Shown here piece after piece: positions 24,087 through 36,292 of a DNA stretch of 64,000 nt. A program made the translations under genes and the position numbers. Under the pieces are notes generated by a model, which was not told where the DNA came from, searched no databases, and saw only the letters and a list, made by a program, of their open reading frames with translations. Each line of letters begins with the position of its first letter. Positions within the stretch are counted from its first letter, which is position 1. The stretch comes from Monilinia fructicola (Eukaryota > Ascomycota > Leotiomycetes > Helotiales > Sclerotiniaceae), in contig VICG01000005.1 in NCBI GenBank assembly GCA_008692225.1, positions 777,001 through 841,000 of the forward strand. Direction: 5' to 3'.

Positions 24087-26291
24087 ACAACGATTGTTGG
24101 GGGTTAAGGGGCGGTTTATCTGGATATTCCAAGGCATATAAAAGCGAAATTATTCAGCATTCATTGCTATTAGCGACATCCACACGATGATCATTCTATA
24201 TTAGGGAACTAAAAATCTATATTATACGTTTTTACAACTTATGTCCTTCAACGTTAAATTAAACTTCTGTGTTTTGTTTGACAACATTGCCGCGATGTAT
24301 AATCGTGTGACGATCGTGTCGCTACTCGCGGTTATTGTGGTACCTAGAAATGACGTTCTATAACCAACCCTTTCTTTCACAATTCGCTTTCCAAAATGGA
24401 AATCCAAAAACTCTAAAGCTCGGTAAAAAGCTCTCTCTATCTGTGCAGGTTATGCCGAATAGAGCATACTGCATACAGTGCTAGCTACATATGCTTGAAC
24501 CACCATCAACCAATGAAACCCGAAGGTACAAAAGAAAAGCTGTGCTCTGGCATCAGATCCAAAAGTATAAGAAGTATGACGGTCCATGTGGCATCAGGGA
24601 GGTCTGAAATATCCAGAATCACCCTCAGATATCTTAAAGGATATCGTTCGATCACGTGGTTATTTGCTACTGCCCAGCTTTTGCCCAGCTTTTGCCCAGC
24701 ATTGCCAAGTCAGAACGACGGGAAGGTGAAAGAGTCAAACGGAGAATGACAGAAGTCATCCGATTCTTGCGGGGAGCTTTTTGCAAAGTACATGAAACAG
24801 CTAGAAGATAAAAGCGTGAAATGCTTTCTTCCATGTGTTCACTGTTCAGGTACCAATTTTGAAAGCTAGTCATGCGCTAATGTGGCACGCTCGGTTCGTT
24901 CAGACGTGTACTGTGGTGCGGTACCTCTGTACGAGCAATACGAAGCAAAGCAGGAGGGCATTTTGGAATTTTGAGTCGAAATCATGGGCTCCTGCAACAT
25001 AATAACAGACGATTTGATGACTACCTAGGTAGGACTACCATTATTTGCACGGAGTCACTGCCCTTGTTATTAATGGCACAGAGAATATTGATGGCCGTGG
25101 ATCCGCTATTAATAGAAATCTCATGAGCTTGAGCGTTCTGCCAAGTCTACGCACTTGAACACAAGCCTGCACCAAACGCAAGCAATGTATCGCCACAAAC
25201 ACATTACGAACTAACCACTACCTAGTACTCATGAACAACTTCCAAACTTCTTCTGCCCTGCTTCTCTTTCGGTTTCGGTCTTCGCGTTTGACAAACAATC
25301 CGAACGGCGCTTCCTGCAGCTTCATTGGATTCGGACAACCCCACGGTACGGGCGTTTGAGTTCATGGTACGCAATTACAAAGATTGTTCTATCGTTCTTT
25401 ATGTAAACATGAAACATTCTAAAATGATTGGACGATGAATAGGAGGAGAATTGACCCATGCACGGACTATGATCGACTCCCGCTACCTCAAATCGATTCC
25501 TCATCCTTTCACTATCTTTGACCCACGCATCCGGGAAGGTTATCGAAAAGTCAGTATTGAGTGTTCCTCTGCACGGCGGCGATAGATCTTTACTGTCGTC
25601 ATTTGTATCCTCCAGGACGATGTTATCTCATTGAGCTCGGTTGATGAAGGGGATAGCCGAGGCTAGATATCCATCATGAACAAATCAAGCTGCCTACCTC
25701 TAGAGTCTAGGATACCTCTGGAGCCCTAGACTTCCCCAACGATAATTGCAATTTCCATATAATAAGGATCTTACATCACCATTTAGTCATTAATTTGAAG
25801 CTGGACGTCCGGTAACCACCGCATCAGTTCCGGCATAGCGCAACGCCATCAGATCTCGGATCCGCTAAATCAGCTGCTAAATTCAGAATTCGATACTACA
25901 AGCTATAGTTGCATTGCAATGGTACCAACACGCCCAGCAAGATCACCACTGTTTAACGGACACTATCAAACATGCAAAAGTCTATCGTTGGCAAGCTCGC
26001 TCCTACCGGACTTTGATTAGCGCTAGATCAGATGTAGGATTCTAGTGTCCTTTGGTGTCTGCGCACTGGGACGCCAGCTTACTCGAGCTGCTTTGACCTT
26101 ACTGACATGGCTGGTATTTTTAGCAGAATGGAAATGATATATAGATATCATCAGTTCTCGAGAAGTACACTCTTTATTCTTACCATCTTTACTTCATTTT
26201 CTTCTGCTTTATTAGTCTTGCAATACTCTTGATACCCATCTCAATCACATTCTTACCTCTTCACGAAATAACCTTTCCAAACAATTTCAAT
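24087..26291. other. Intergenic, promoter side of reductase
   Basis: About 2.2 kb with no gene I can support. It contains a short 11-bp tandem (tttgcccagc type, three copies near 24670-24702). The part just upstream of 26292 has fungal promoter character, listed separately. Confidence 0.5.
26137..26225 (+). promoter_or_regulatory. TATA-like box and CT-rich leader of the reductase gene
   Basis: atatatagat at about 26137 is followed by a pyrimidine-rich tract (tctttattcttaccatcttt and on) about 70-120 bp before the reductase ATG. TATA plus CT-rich stretch is typical of strongly expressed filamentous fungal promoters. The assignment is by pattern only. Confidence 0.35.
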
Positions 26292-27279
26292 ATGTCTGCT
26301 ACAAACGGAACAAATGGAGCTACCAATGGTACCAAGGAGAAGGTCGACTACACCAAGGTCCCAGGTCCTCTCGGCATTGAGAGCGCCAGCTTAAAGGGAA
26401 AGGTCGCCTTGGTCACCGGCTCAGGTATGCAACTCTATCCCCTCTACCAACGCCTCATCTAACAATGCTCCCCAGGTCGTGGTATCGGTGCCGAGATGGC
26501 CTGTGAGCTCGGACGTCGCGGCGCAAAAGTCATCGTAAACTACGCCAACTCAGATGCCGCAGCCGCAGAAGTCGTCGCGACCATCAAGAAAGCCGGGTCT
26601 GAAGCCATCGCCATCAAGGGAAATGTCTCCGTCGTCTCGGATATCATCAACCTTTTCGCCGAAGCCAAGAAACAGTGGGGTAAACTGGACATCGTTTGCT
26701 CAAACTCCGGTGTTGTCACTTTCGGACATATCAAGGATGTTACCGAGGAGGAATATGATCGTGTCATGAACATCAATACTAGAGGTCAATTCTTCGTTGC
26801 GAGAGAGGCTTATAAGAACTTGGAAGTGGGAGGTCGCTTGATCATGATGGGTTCCATCACTGGTCAAGCCAAGGGTGTCCCCGCACACACTGTGTACTCT
26901 GGTTCCAAGGGCGCTATCGAAACTTTTGTCCGCTGCATGGCTATTGGTATGCTCCCCTTGAATTTCTTTCAGATGCAGTATGCACAGCCGATGAGATGAC
27001 TAATAACCTACAGATTTTGGAGACAAGAAGATCACCGTAAACTGCATTGCCCCCGGAGGAATCCGAACCGACATGTACCACAAAGTCTGCCGCGAATACA
27101 TCCCCAACGGTGCCAACCTCAGCGACGAGGAAGTCGACGAGTATGCTTGCACTTGGTCGCCGCTCCACAGAGTCGGTCTCCCCATCGACATTGCGCGTGT
27201 CGTTTGCTTCTTGGCGAGTCAGGACGGTGAGTGGGTGAATGGAAAAGTCATTGGTATCGATGGTGCAGCCATGATGTAA
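26292..27279 (+). CDS. Hydroxynaphthalene reductase (BRN1-like short-chain dehydrogenase)
   Basis: Three exons: 26292-26424, 26476-26946 and 27014-27279, giving 289 residues. The ATG at 26292 ([13 protein letters not shown]) is preferred to the in-frame ATG at 26229, because family members begin close to the [20 protein letters not shown] block. The cofactor motif TGSGRGIG spans intron 1. Other family marks: VIVNYAN, NSGVV, GSITG with catalytic Ser, YSGSKGA with catalytic Tyr and Lys, [34 protein letters not shown] and a short C-terminus GIDGAAMM. This closely matches the 1,3,8-tri-/1,3,6,8-tetrahydroxynaphthalene reductases that use NADPH in DHN-melanin synthesis. Naphthol reductase rather than another SDR is a family-level call from recognised sequence. 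No polyketide synthase or scytalone dehydratase lies in the window. Confidence 0.9.
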
Positions 27280-28225
27280 AGCATGTAATGGATGGAGGCT
27301 CTGTCTGATTTTGTACGATTTAGAGGTTATTAATGAGATGGGACTTGGGAAATATGAAAGACATTCAAAACTTAACGGGGTACCTCTCAATGCTAGTGAC
27401 TGAACAGTGTTACATCAGATTTAGTTTTGCAACGAAGCAAAATGGATAGTAAGGAAGACACAAGAAGGGAAGTAAACACGTCCTTCGCCCATCATTTCTT
27501 AGTCTCCGACCATCCTCCAACCACCCCATCCATGCATCTCATCGCCCACCCTAATCCAGCCACGCCCAAAAGACACGACGCGGTGCGTCCAGCCACAGAA
27601 CCACGGCTGTAGGGAGCCGAACTCTACCGACCCGGTCAAGAGAAACATGCATCCGATTCCAAAGCCAATTCCGGTCCTCGCAAGAAGAGGCCAGGAGGAG
27701 GAACGGTTTGTCGAAACCCGACACCGAGCATAGCCCCCCGTCCAAACGCAGAACCAAATCAAACAAGCCTGTCCCGAGGTCGCCTCCACCCCACCCCCAC
27801 GCCAACCCTTGCAAACCACGCGCCTCCCACCAAATCCACGAACGAACCGCCCGCCCGCGCCCACGACTCCCTCCCTCTCACCGCCGTACAAGCCGCGGCC
27901 TGCGACCGCCGCAAAAGCGTTCTTTTATGCTCTTCTGCCCCGTTCGCGGGAACGGTCCATTAACCCCCGTCTCGATGCCATCCGCGCACGCACCTGTCGT
28001 TCCTGGTTCCGTCACTACCGCGACAAGATCGTTGGTGGAGACCAGAGGGTGAGTTGAGAGAGTAAGCTAAGACTGTATCAGCGGTATGCGTCGAGATCAA
28101 CGGGGATGGGAGTCCGCATTGTGAGAAGTTCAAATTTCTCCCTAGAGGAGATGCAATTTCTTTTTGTATGCTTGGTGTAAGCAAGAGAGCGACGGGACTG
28201 GGGGTACTGATAGAAGACGACACTA
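27280..28225 (+). other. GC-rich segment, possibly upstream exons of a GNAT gene
   Basis: From about 27480 to 28060 the composition becomes clearly richer in C and G than the surroundings, and several frames on both strands stay open together. One + frame near 27900-28053 (AKAFFYALLPRSRERSINPR) ends at a good donor (GTGAGT, 28048) and could be an N-terminal acetyltransferase exon. I could not join it convincingly to the GNAT motif downstream. It may be real coding sequence in one frame or a compositional island. Confidence 0.35.
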
Positions 28226-28510
28226 GCCGTCGAGGTGGTGTTCACCGATCCCTCCTATCGGCGCCAAGGGATAGGAAGTCTAGTCGTAGCATGGGGGACA
28301 CAGAAAGTGGATGAGCTGGGTCTTGATTGCTACGTAGGGGAATCACAGGCAGGGGTGTCATTGCATGGTAGACGTGGGGTTGAAAGTACGAGAGACGTGG
28401 AGATTAAACGCGAGAAAGAGGAGAGTTTGAAGAGTGAGGAGTGGAAGAGGTTTGATGGGGAGTCGGTGGAGATTATGACTGTTTTGCAGAGACGTTATAG
28501 GAAGACTTGA
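28226..28510 (+). CDS. GNAT-family acetyltransferase, C-terminal exon (5' end unresolved)
   Basis: The frame reads LAVEVVFTDPSYRRQGIGSL after a plausible acceptor (cactag at 28220-28225). RRQGIGS is the R/Q-x-x-G-x-G/A acetyl-CoA-binding motif A of GNAT enzymes, and VAWGTQKVDELGLDCYV is the helix and strand that usually follow. The tail (GVSLHGRRGVESTRDVEIK...) matches the last strands of small-molecule N-acetyltransferases and ends at 28510. There is no good ATG in this exon, so upstream exons are needed; an intact chain was not found. Substrate unknown. Could be a partial or decayed gene. Confidence 0.6.
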   Translation, partial: AVEVVFTDPSYRRQGIGSLVVAWGTQKVDELGLDCYVGESQAGVSLHGRRGVESTRDVEIKREKEESLKSEEWKRFDGESVEIMTVLQRRYRKT

Positions 28511-29120
28511 GGGGGTATGAAAGATCTTGGGGCGTTTTCTTGAGGGGTTTGGAGACTGTGATGAGGTCATAAATTCTGGAGCTTGATTGTGTTGAATGAG
28601 ACCTCTCTGTCATTTCCATAATACGTACAGAATATGCGTCTATCACGCTCTAACGCTGAAAATTGAAAATACCTAGTAGCCCTAGTAAATCTTATGATGC
28701 AAATCAGCAATGATGTTTAACGCTTAGTCGGTGGAACTCAAGATCCATGCCTCCACAAGTATTGTTGATGGAGGACTAAGTAAGCTTTAATATGCTCGTG
28801 CTCTCTCTCTCCAGAACAATGCGGGATATAATATACGACAACGAACCGGAAACATCTGATACTGAACAACCTAGACGAAAAAGCTTTTGGAGGTTGAAGA
28901 GACAAATGCCAAGATCAATCTTCGACCGAGCACTAGTGAATCGAAAATATCAATAATATATGCACGATCGCAAATACAAACGCATTTACATTGCGAAAAG
29001 TCCTTTCAACATTATACTGAGATATTCCAACTCAACTTGTATATACGCTACACTCCAATAACGCCAATCTATGCTATATACAAGCAAACCACTTGGATAA
29101 CATTCACTACAATAAGATCA
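28511..29120. other. Intergenic, 3' flanks of two convergent genes
   Basis: AT-rich spacer between the GNAT exon (+) and ARG8 (-). No gene or RNA recognised. Confidence 0.4.
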
Positions 29121-30704
29121 TTAATTTGGTGAGTCTACTTCGCCATGAACTCGGGCCCCTTGCGGCTCCTCTACTGGAGAAACAGCAACTCTGATTGCTT
29201 CCGCCAGAATGCTTAATCCTTCCTCGATTTCTTGCTTGGTAATAGTCAAGCCTGGTACAAACCTCAAGGTGTTGGTTCCAGCCGTAATGATCAATAAACC
29301 TCTTTCTCTAGCAGCGGTAACAATTGGTGTGGGATCTTGGCTCAATTGTAAGCCTAAGAGTAATCCTCTGCCTCTAATTTCTGTGATGAGTTCAGGGTAT
29401 TTGGATTGTAAGACTTGAAAATGGTTGATGAATATTTTCGACTTTTCGATGACATCTTTTTGCAACGATGGATCAGATAATCGAGAAACAATATGATGAG
29501 CTATCCTGGATCCCAATGGATTTCCACCAAAGGTGGTTCCGTGATCGCCAACCTTGATCTTCTCCGTCACGTTTTTGTTGACAATTGTTGCTGCAATGGG
29601 AAAACCATTTCCGAGAGCCTTGGCTGTAGTAATCATATCTGGATGGGCCGATTTTGGTAACGAAGCATGGGCCCATAAAGTTCCTGTCCGTGAAAGTCCA
29701 CATTGTATCTCGTCGTAGATGAGGACTGCACCAACCTCACGACAACGAGCTGCGAGTGCCGTGAGGAATTCGTCAGTTGCCACAATGACACCACCTTCTC
29801 CTTGAATTGGTTCTACTATGACACCACAGGTTTTCTCCGTAACCAAATCTTTGATAGCATCCACATCGTTGTACGTTCCGTATTTAAATCCAGGTAACAT
29901 TGGAGCAAATGGTTTTTGATATTTTGGGTTTGGAGTTGCAGACAATGCGCCCATGGTTCGCCCGTGGAATGAGTTTTGGAATGAAACGAGTTCGTGTTTG
30001 GCACCTGATGGATCAACAACTTTTCCGGACTTTCTAGCAAACTTTATTGCAGCCTCATTGGCTTCTGTCCCCGAGTTGCAGATGAAAACGGCTTGTGCAT
30101 CGTGCATTGAGTTCGATTTGAGGGTTTTCTCGACAAGGAGTTGAGAAAGAGCTCCGGTCCATTCGTTATGATATAAGTTAGAGGTATGCATGAGAGTTGT
30201 TCCCTAATGTGTTGATTGATATTAGATGAGTCATTTGGAAGGAATGGGAGGGGGGAGAACTTACTTGTTCTAACATTATCTTTGCAATTTCAGGGTCACA
30301 GTGTCCTAAAGCATTGACAGCTATACCAGATGTAAAATCCAAGTACCTCCTGTTCTCTGCATCCCAAAGATAACATCCGGATCCCTTCACAAACATTGGT
30401 GGTGGTCGGACATAGGTTGCAACCATATATGGTGCTTGTTCTGCGATGAGACGTGCTGTTTGCGAATTTGGTGAAGGATCTGGATGGGATATTGTGCTCC
30501 CATTCTATATTGCAAATTAGTAGGTAGTAAAACGGTTGACAGATCGAATCATACATGAATATCATGCTTTATATCATCTGGTAGGTTCGTGGCAGTAGCT
30601 GTTGCTTGTGAGGCATTCCTCCTCCAGAAGCCATTGACAACTGGTGATAAATTTCCAGCTCGTAAAGTAGCTGTCGCTCTTTTCGCAGACAATCGAAGAG
30701 CCAT
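29121..30704 (-). CDS. ARG8: Acetylornithine aminotransferase, mitochondrial
   Basis: A PLP enzyme that converts N-acetylglutamate semialdehyde to N-acetylornithine in arginine synthesis, in the mitochondrial matrix. Three exons: 30704-30555, 30504-30265 and 30203-29121, 1473 nt, 490 residues, all phases agreeing. The N-terminus MALRLSAKRATATLRAGNLS is Arg/Ser/Ala-rich without acids, as expected for a presequence. Class III aminotransferase landmarks: FTSGIAVNALGHCDPEI, NSGTEANEAAIKFARK, SFHGRTMGALS, VIVEPIQGEGG, LIYDEIQCGLSRTG and TTAKALGNGFPIAA with the PLP Lys, then HGTTFGGNPL. The final Pro/Glu-rich tail is beyond the conserved core. The gene appears intact. General amino-acid control is known for this pathway in fungi, but I did not identify a Gcn4/Cpc1 site. 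Confidence 0.96.
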
Positions 30705-31098
30705 TGTAAAGTATATCCGGTTAAAGAAAGAAACAAAAGAATGTAATGTTAAAAGTTAGAGTGACTCTTGATGGGCAAAAAAGCATGGGAGGAATCAAAT
30801 TATGTCAAAGGATAAAAAAGATGCTGGGGAGTCAACAATCTAAGCGTTATCGGAGCTAGTTGGGAGCAATGCAAGGTTGAAATAAAAGTTTGAAAACCCT
30901 CTTGAAATACAGTTTTATAATTTTTTATTACGAATTCTTGTTCAATAATGGAATTATAGTAATAATCTATCTATCTATATCTATCTCTATCTCTGTCGCT
31001 ACTCAGGAGTTTAAGAGTTCTATCGTTATATGTAAATCTATATGCTAGCGTCTTTGATTCCTACTTATAATTCAGCATCCATCCAATCCATCCATCTT
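30705..31098. other. Promoter side of ARG8, with ATCT-type microsatellite
   Basis: AT-rich. Contains a (tatc)n-like run near 30966-31000 (ctatctatctatatctatct). No gene found. Confidence 0.45.
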
Positions 31099-31875
31099 TC
31101 ACTCTCTACCAGCTCGATGACTATCCTTTTTCTGCCACTTGCACCGCCTTCCAGTGAGCAGTATGGATGGCTGAAAGTAGATTAGCTCATTCTTCCCCAC
31201 CATCCATCTCATCAAGTGAGGTTTGACTTCAACACACTTTCTTCTCCTTGCACGTGATACTTCCCCACACATTATATGTTCCTCTTCTGTCTTTCTTTTC
31301 GTGCATACAAGTACCAAGAACCCTGCCTGATACGAGTTCAATATACCAAGTATCATATCATATCGATACATATGAAGAAGAAGTAGAAAACTACGAGAAC
31401 ATCGATTTTCTCTTTCATTCGAGAATCTCGAGGATGAGAATGAGGACAAAGATGAGCATGAGCATGAGCATAAATTGCAACGAGAAGAATAAGACTTTGA
31501 TTCTTGGAACCCCGAGGGAGAACATCGGTCAATGATTCCTTTATAACTCTTGGCCAGATGTGCTATCTTGTCTATATCGAAGTCGACGTTATCGAAATTC
31601 AATTGAGACTGCGAAAGGAGTTACACCAATCCTTCATCACTTTCCTCTGATCTCGGATCGCTGATTGAGAGGCTCTCCATTGCAGAATTTTGGGGAAACA
31701 AAGGGCCATCCCTAGCCAATTGTCTAGCCGTTCCGATGTTTTTGGGTGCTTTAGAATTTGTTCCCGAGTTACTCCTCTTGGACTGTGTCGATTTTGGTGA
31801 TGAAGAGCGATTTTTCTATGTCACCTGATAAATTATGTTTGAGTCGCGTATTTCGAGTATTCTTGGTGTTTCCAT
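31099..31875 (-). pseudogene. Hypothetical frame with two in-frame stops
   Basis: Reading minus from ATG 31875 (METPRILEIRDSNIIYQVT) a single frame runs to 31099, interrupted by TAG (31818-31816) and TAA (31623-31621). The segment between the stops (SPKSTQSKRSNSGTNSKAPK... SISDPRSEESDEGLV) and the segment after the second (QLNFDNVDFDIDKIAHLAKS, then YKGIIDRCSP) look like real protein, while the last part (from about 31480) is Cys/Ser-rich and doubtful. Each stop lies in a small GT...AG-bounded unit (9 and 18 nt, both multiples of three), far shorter than any known fungal intron. Other splicing or decay are more likely. I do not recognise the family. Confidence 0.35.
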
Positions 31876-33286
31876 TATGATATAATTCCTTCCAAGTGAC
31901 TGGTTTTCAGATGGAAGTAGCTGGTTATTATAATGAAGCAAAGGCTTCTTGATGCTGTTCTATCGTTTTCTTTATGTTATCTTTGCTGCCATGGAAAAGC
32001 ATGGTTTACTGCACTTGGATGGGAACGGACGTGACCATATCTATAGACGAGGAATATCATTTTCACCTTACAGTTGCAGCATTGCCTCGCAACATTTAAT
32101 TCTTTTCAATACTTACCACGTGCCTACCGATCTCTGGTAGCGTTCTACCATGGCCATATACTTTAGATCACTGAGTCAAATTCTACAGTTAGTCACTGTC
32201 ATCATATATCCCAATGGTCCCGCGCGTCTATATGGCCTGACAGATTTTCTTCCAATCACTAACTCCGAGTACCCACTTTCCGGTGCGGCTTTGTCGAGCC
32301 TTTTGAGGTACAGTAGCAGATGCCTAGATCAGCCAACTAAGAACACTATTAGCCACCGAGATTCTTGGGAGCCCAATGTCATGTGAAATCATTCAAATCT
32401 GGGGGTTGGATCCTGCCAATCCGACATCTGTAAGCTGTCGCTCGCGGGGAGATTTCACTGCCTGATTGATGCACGAAATGGATCATCTCTTCAATCCAAA
32501 GCTCAAAGGCCTTGCAATACTTTTTAATGCTACAATCCAAATCTGACAAATAAATTATTCTTGCTCATATCTTTCAACGTTTTACAAACAATACTTTGCA
32601 ATATTCCAGCTTAGATTTATCAAACAAACAGTTTCTCAGGCTATAATACCTAAATTTACCAGGAGTTGTTCTTGGTGTTCGGTTTCCATCGAAGAACTCC
32701 GAGAGTTGAAAGAGGTTATGGCTAAAAACTGGCAGAGAGCTTTTTCACCAGGCTACCGATGACTTGAGAAACACAAACCAAGGAATCAACGAATCTACGC
32801 GACAACCTGAGTCCTTGGCGAAGCTGCACTCTATATTTTGCAATTGACGCTTTGGACAGAATTAGTCAACGATGGTAGGTTGTGGCAAATTTATTAACGA
32901 AGAAAGACCATTCATGATCGCAGAATTTTATTGGCGTCATGTGTCATGAATGACTGCGTCAAAAGAGGTTGACTGTTACAGTCTGCTGTCAGGTAACACG
33001 CGTCTCACTCTCCTAGTGCAAGTCTACCCCGCAACTATACCTTCCTGTACAACAATTCACAATCAGCCAATTGAAAGCTATTTCTGAGTTTCTGTGCCGG
33101 TCTGAATGCCGCGGAAGGCGAATCGTAGCACTTGCTCCAAGCCACGTTGATATATAACCCGGATAGTGATCTCTTAAACTTCTATGAGGCCGCTAATTCC
33201 CATGACTTCAACAGAAGGAAGAATTTCATACAAACCTCACATCATACAGTTTTTGTTTATTTATTTCTGCCGGAACGTTTATCACA
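31876..33286. other. Intergenic, nothing recognised
   Basis: About 1.4 kb AT-rich spacer containing the promoter region of the MFS gene. Frames at 31949-32386 are short and without family content. Confidence 0.45.
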
Positions 33287-35058
33287 ATGTCCTCCTCACC
33301 CAATTCCCCAATACCTCCTTCTGACGAGAAGCAACTTCACACGAGAATCCTCAAAACCCATGCATTCGAGTCCGGGGTCTCATTATTACCAATAGACCCA
33401 GTAATAGAAAAAGCGCTGTTGAGAAAACTCGATCTTCACGTTGTGGCTCCGCTCATGCTTCTATTCTTTCTCGCTTTTCTGGATAGAGTCAATATAGGAA
33501 ATGCAAAGATCCAGGGAATGACCAAAGAATTGAAGATGGTTGGGCATGACTACAATGTTGCTCTTCTTATCTTTTTTCCACCGTAGGTATTCATTTTTGG
33601 CATTTACGGGGCTTATAGCTAAGGTATAGAGTGTTTGATACAAGCTAAACTAGCTGGCAGCTATATTTTCTTCGAATTTCCCTCTAATCTCCTACTCCGT
33701 CGCTTTCCGCCATCTCTTTGGTTGACGATTATAATGACCGGCTGGGGAATCATCACAGTATGTGAGGGACTAGTACAGACTCACAGCGCACTTGTTGGTC
33801 TTCGATTCCTTCTTGGGCTCTTCGAGGCTGGCTTCTCTCCAGGGGCTGTGTACCTTATTTCAATGTACTACAAGCGTTACGAATTACAATGGCGTCTAAG
33901 TATTTTCTTCTGTGCATCTATTCTGTCCGGTGCATTCGGGGGACTTTTTGCGTATGCTCTTGCCCACATGGATGGTGTAGGTGGCTACGGTGGTTGGCGC
34001 TGGATTTTCATAATCGAAGGGCTTCTCACCATCGTTATAGCTCTATCGTTCAAATTTTTGGGTATCTTGGTTGATTGGCCCGAAACTGCTACCTTTCTTA
34101 CATCATCTGAACGTGAAATCTTGGTTCAGAGATTGAAAAATGACATGGGAGGAGATACCCAACTCAATACATTGAATAAGAGATCACTAAAGAGGATATT
34201 GAGCGATTGGAAGATCTACGTAGGAATTTTTATGTACATGGGAGTTGTGAATACAGGGTATGCTACGAGCTTCTTCATTCCGACAATTATTCAAGAGATG
34301 GGATATACGGCGATTAGTAGCCAGGTTAGGAGTATTCCCATTTTTTGCGTAGCAGCTGCAACGGTACATTGACTTCTACTTCTTATCCTCCCGATCTCTT
34401 GAGCATGCAGCTAACCTTACTTTACTATAAGTCTCTCGTAATAGCTTACCTTACCGATCATCTCCAACATCGCTTTGGGTTCACTATCGCCGGAGTAGGC
34501 ATTGGTACAGTGGGCTACATAATTCTTCTCTGCCAATCGCATGTCACGACAGGTGTGAAATACATGGCCTGCTTTTTCATAACTACTGGAGGATATATGA
34601 CACAACCAGTTACTTGGACCTGGGTTGCTAATGTAAGATATTCTCCGCTTTCAATTCTCTTCTCCCTCTTTATCCACTGTATAGAAAACACTTACTCATC
34701 TCCCCTAAATTAGAACATGGCAGGCCACTACAAACGTTCCATCTCGACCGCTGCTCAGATCGGCATCGGCAATATCGGTGGCATAATCGCCTCAAACATT
34801 TTCATAACAAATCAAGCGCCACGATATCCCGTGGGATACGGGGTTTCTTTGGGGATGCTACTCATGTGCGGGGCTATGTGTACGGCTTTCTTTTTCGGGC
34901 TAAAGAGGGAAAACGGGATTCGGGATAGGGGTGGTAGGGATTATAGGTTTCGCGAAGATGAGGAGAGAAAGAGGAGAAATAGAGCGCGGTCTGATGGCGA
35001 ACAAGAGGAGGAAGGAAACTGGGGGGATGATTGGCCTGGGTTCAGATTCGTATTATAG
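33287..35058 (+). CDS. MFS transporter, anion:cation symporter (Dal5-like) type
   Basis: Plasma-membrane transporter of the major facilitator family. Exons 33287-33582, 33661-34363, 34432-34632 and 34714-35058 join in phase to give 514 residues, the normal size, with about 12 hydrophobic segments. Subfamily marks: FLAFLDRVNIGNAKIQGM in the first transmembrane region, YIFFEFPSNLLLRR across intron 1, WGIITVCEGLVQT, RFLLGLFEAGFSPGAVYLIS, GGWRWIFIIEGLLT, and late NMAGHYKRSISTAAQIGIGN. The family carries small organic anions or vitamins (allantoate, nicotinate, pantothenate and others); the substrate cannot be read from sequence. The C-terminal tail is long, hydrophilic and rich in Arg, Asp and Glu. 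No lesion seen. Confidence 0.93.
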
Positions 35059-36292
35059 GACGGAATGAAGTGATTCAGGTAGCGGGTATAGTGCCCTTGT
35101 GATTGTTAATGTAAATTTCCAAGTCCTTTGGCACATTCAGAATACGAAACTAGCAGACTTTCACGAAGATCTTTAGAGTTACAGCTGAAAAAACCCCTTA
35201 ACAAATACATGCACGTACCGGCATCCTTTAGAATCATTACCCTTGTTCGTTCATTCAACCCTTTTTTCATAGTGCTCTTTAGTCCTTCATCAACATAACA
35301 ATATAGAAGCAAGTAGAAGGGAGCAAGTAGAGGGGAGTCCAAGGCTCAAAGACATATTCGGCGAATGGAAAGTTGAGCGATTGAGCGGGCTCTGGAATTC
35401 GGGAACGAGAGGGAAAAGATGGGGGAGAATCGATCGTTGATGAGGAAGCTGAAGGGGCGGACGGCGTGTGTTTTTGGATCTCGTTCTTTGGGCTTTGGGG
35501 GTGGAGGATGTGTGGTTGGTGGTAATTCTTCGTGCAAGATTAATCTTGTTGGCGGTGGTTTTGGGGGGCGGATTTTTGTGTATTGGATTGGGGGTTTATT
35601 GCTACCTGGTGATGATGTGGGGAAGAGTTGGGTGGTATCGTGAGCTTGTTTGTTATCGGTAAGATGACGGTGAGTTAGATGGGCGGGTGGGTTTTGATCT
35701 GTGAGATGCGGATTATATGGTGATGAGTTTATGATATCCGCCCCTGCATTGTAAGTAGGTTTTGATTGTTCAACACAATGGGCTGAGAAGCTGAAATATC
35801 TAGGTAGGCGTGCTTGAGCAAGCAAATTACTTACGTCTCAGGAGGAGTCACGGTCTTGCGATATGAATAGGAAGAAGTGCTCATGGAGGGAGGCTTTTTG
35901 GTCCTACCTGCAGAGAATCTTCTGCTGTGGAACACTGCAACTAGTACAAAAGGCTAATGCTAATTGTCACAATGAAATTGGAATAAACCCCGCTCTCTTA
36001 TTTTGCCAAAAGGATCTCATAGGTATGCGTCTCGGCTATCCCAATACGTTGACCGAAGATGCACTTCAACCTAATATCTCCCACAAATTAAGTAAATCAA
36101 TGAGCGCATGTCTCATGGAGCTTTGGGTCTTGTCTTGAAGTGAAGGAATGGAATAGAAACCTTGCTCGATTATTCATTGCAATTTGAAAAATCAATTCGG
36201 TTCTGTCCTCAGATTCTGTCAGGTTCTTTGCAGAATATTAGTTTCTCTCAAATGATCTTCTTTCCATTCGATTTTCAAGAAGCTCTCGTATG
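35059..36292. other. Intergenic with a G-rich (+) / Pro-rich (-) open stretch
   Basis: A long minus frame (35346-35825) is rich in Pro and His with no domain, and a plus frame overlaps it with Gly/Val runs; both look like results of skewed composition. No supported gene. Confidence 0.4.

Noticed and set aside
27499..27891. Gly/Trp-rich minus frame of 130 codons
   Set aside because: Falls in the C-rich island where many frames are open; no domain.
35346..35825. Pro/His-rich minus frame of 159 codons
   Set aside because: Composition artefact; no domain, no intron pattern and an opposite frame equally open.
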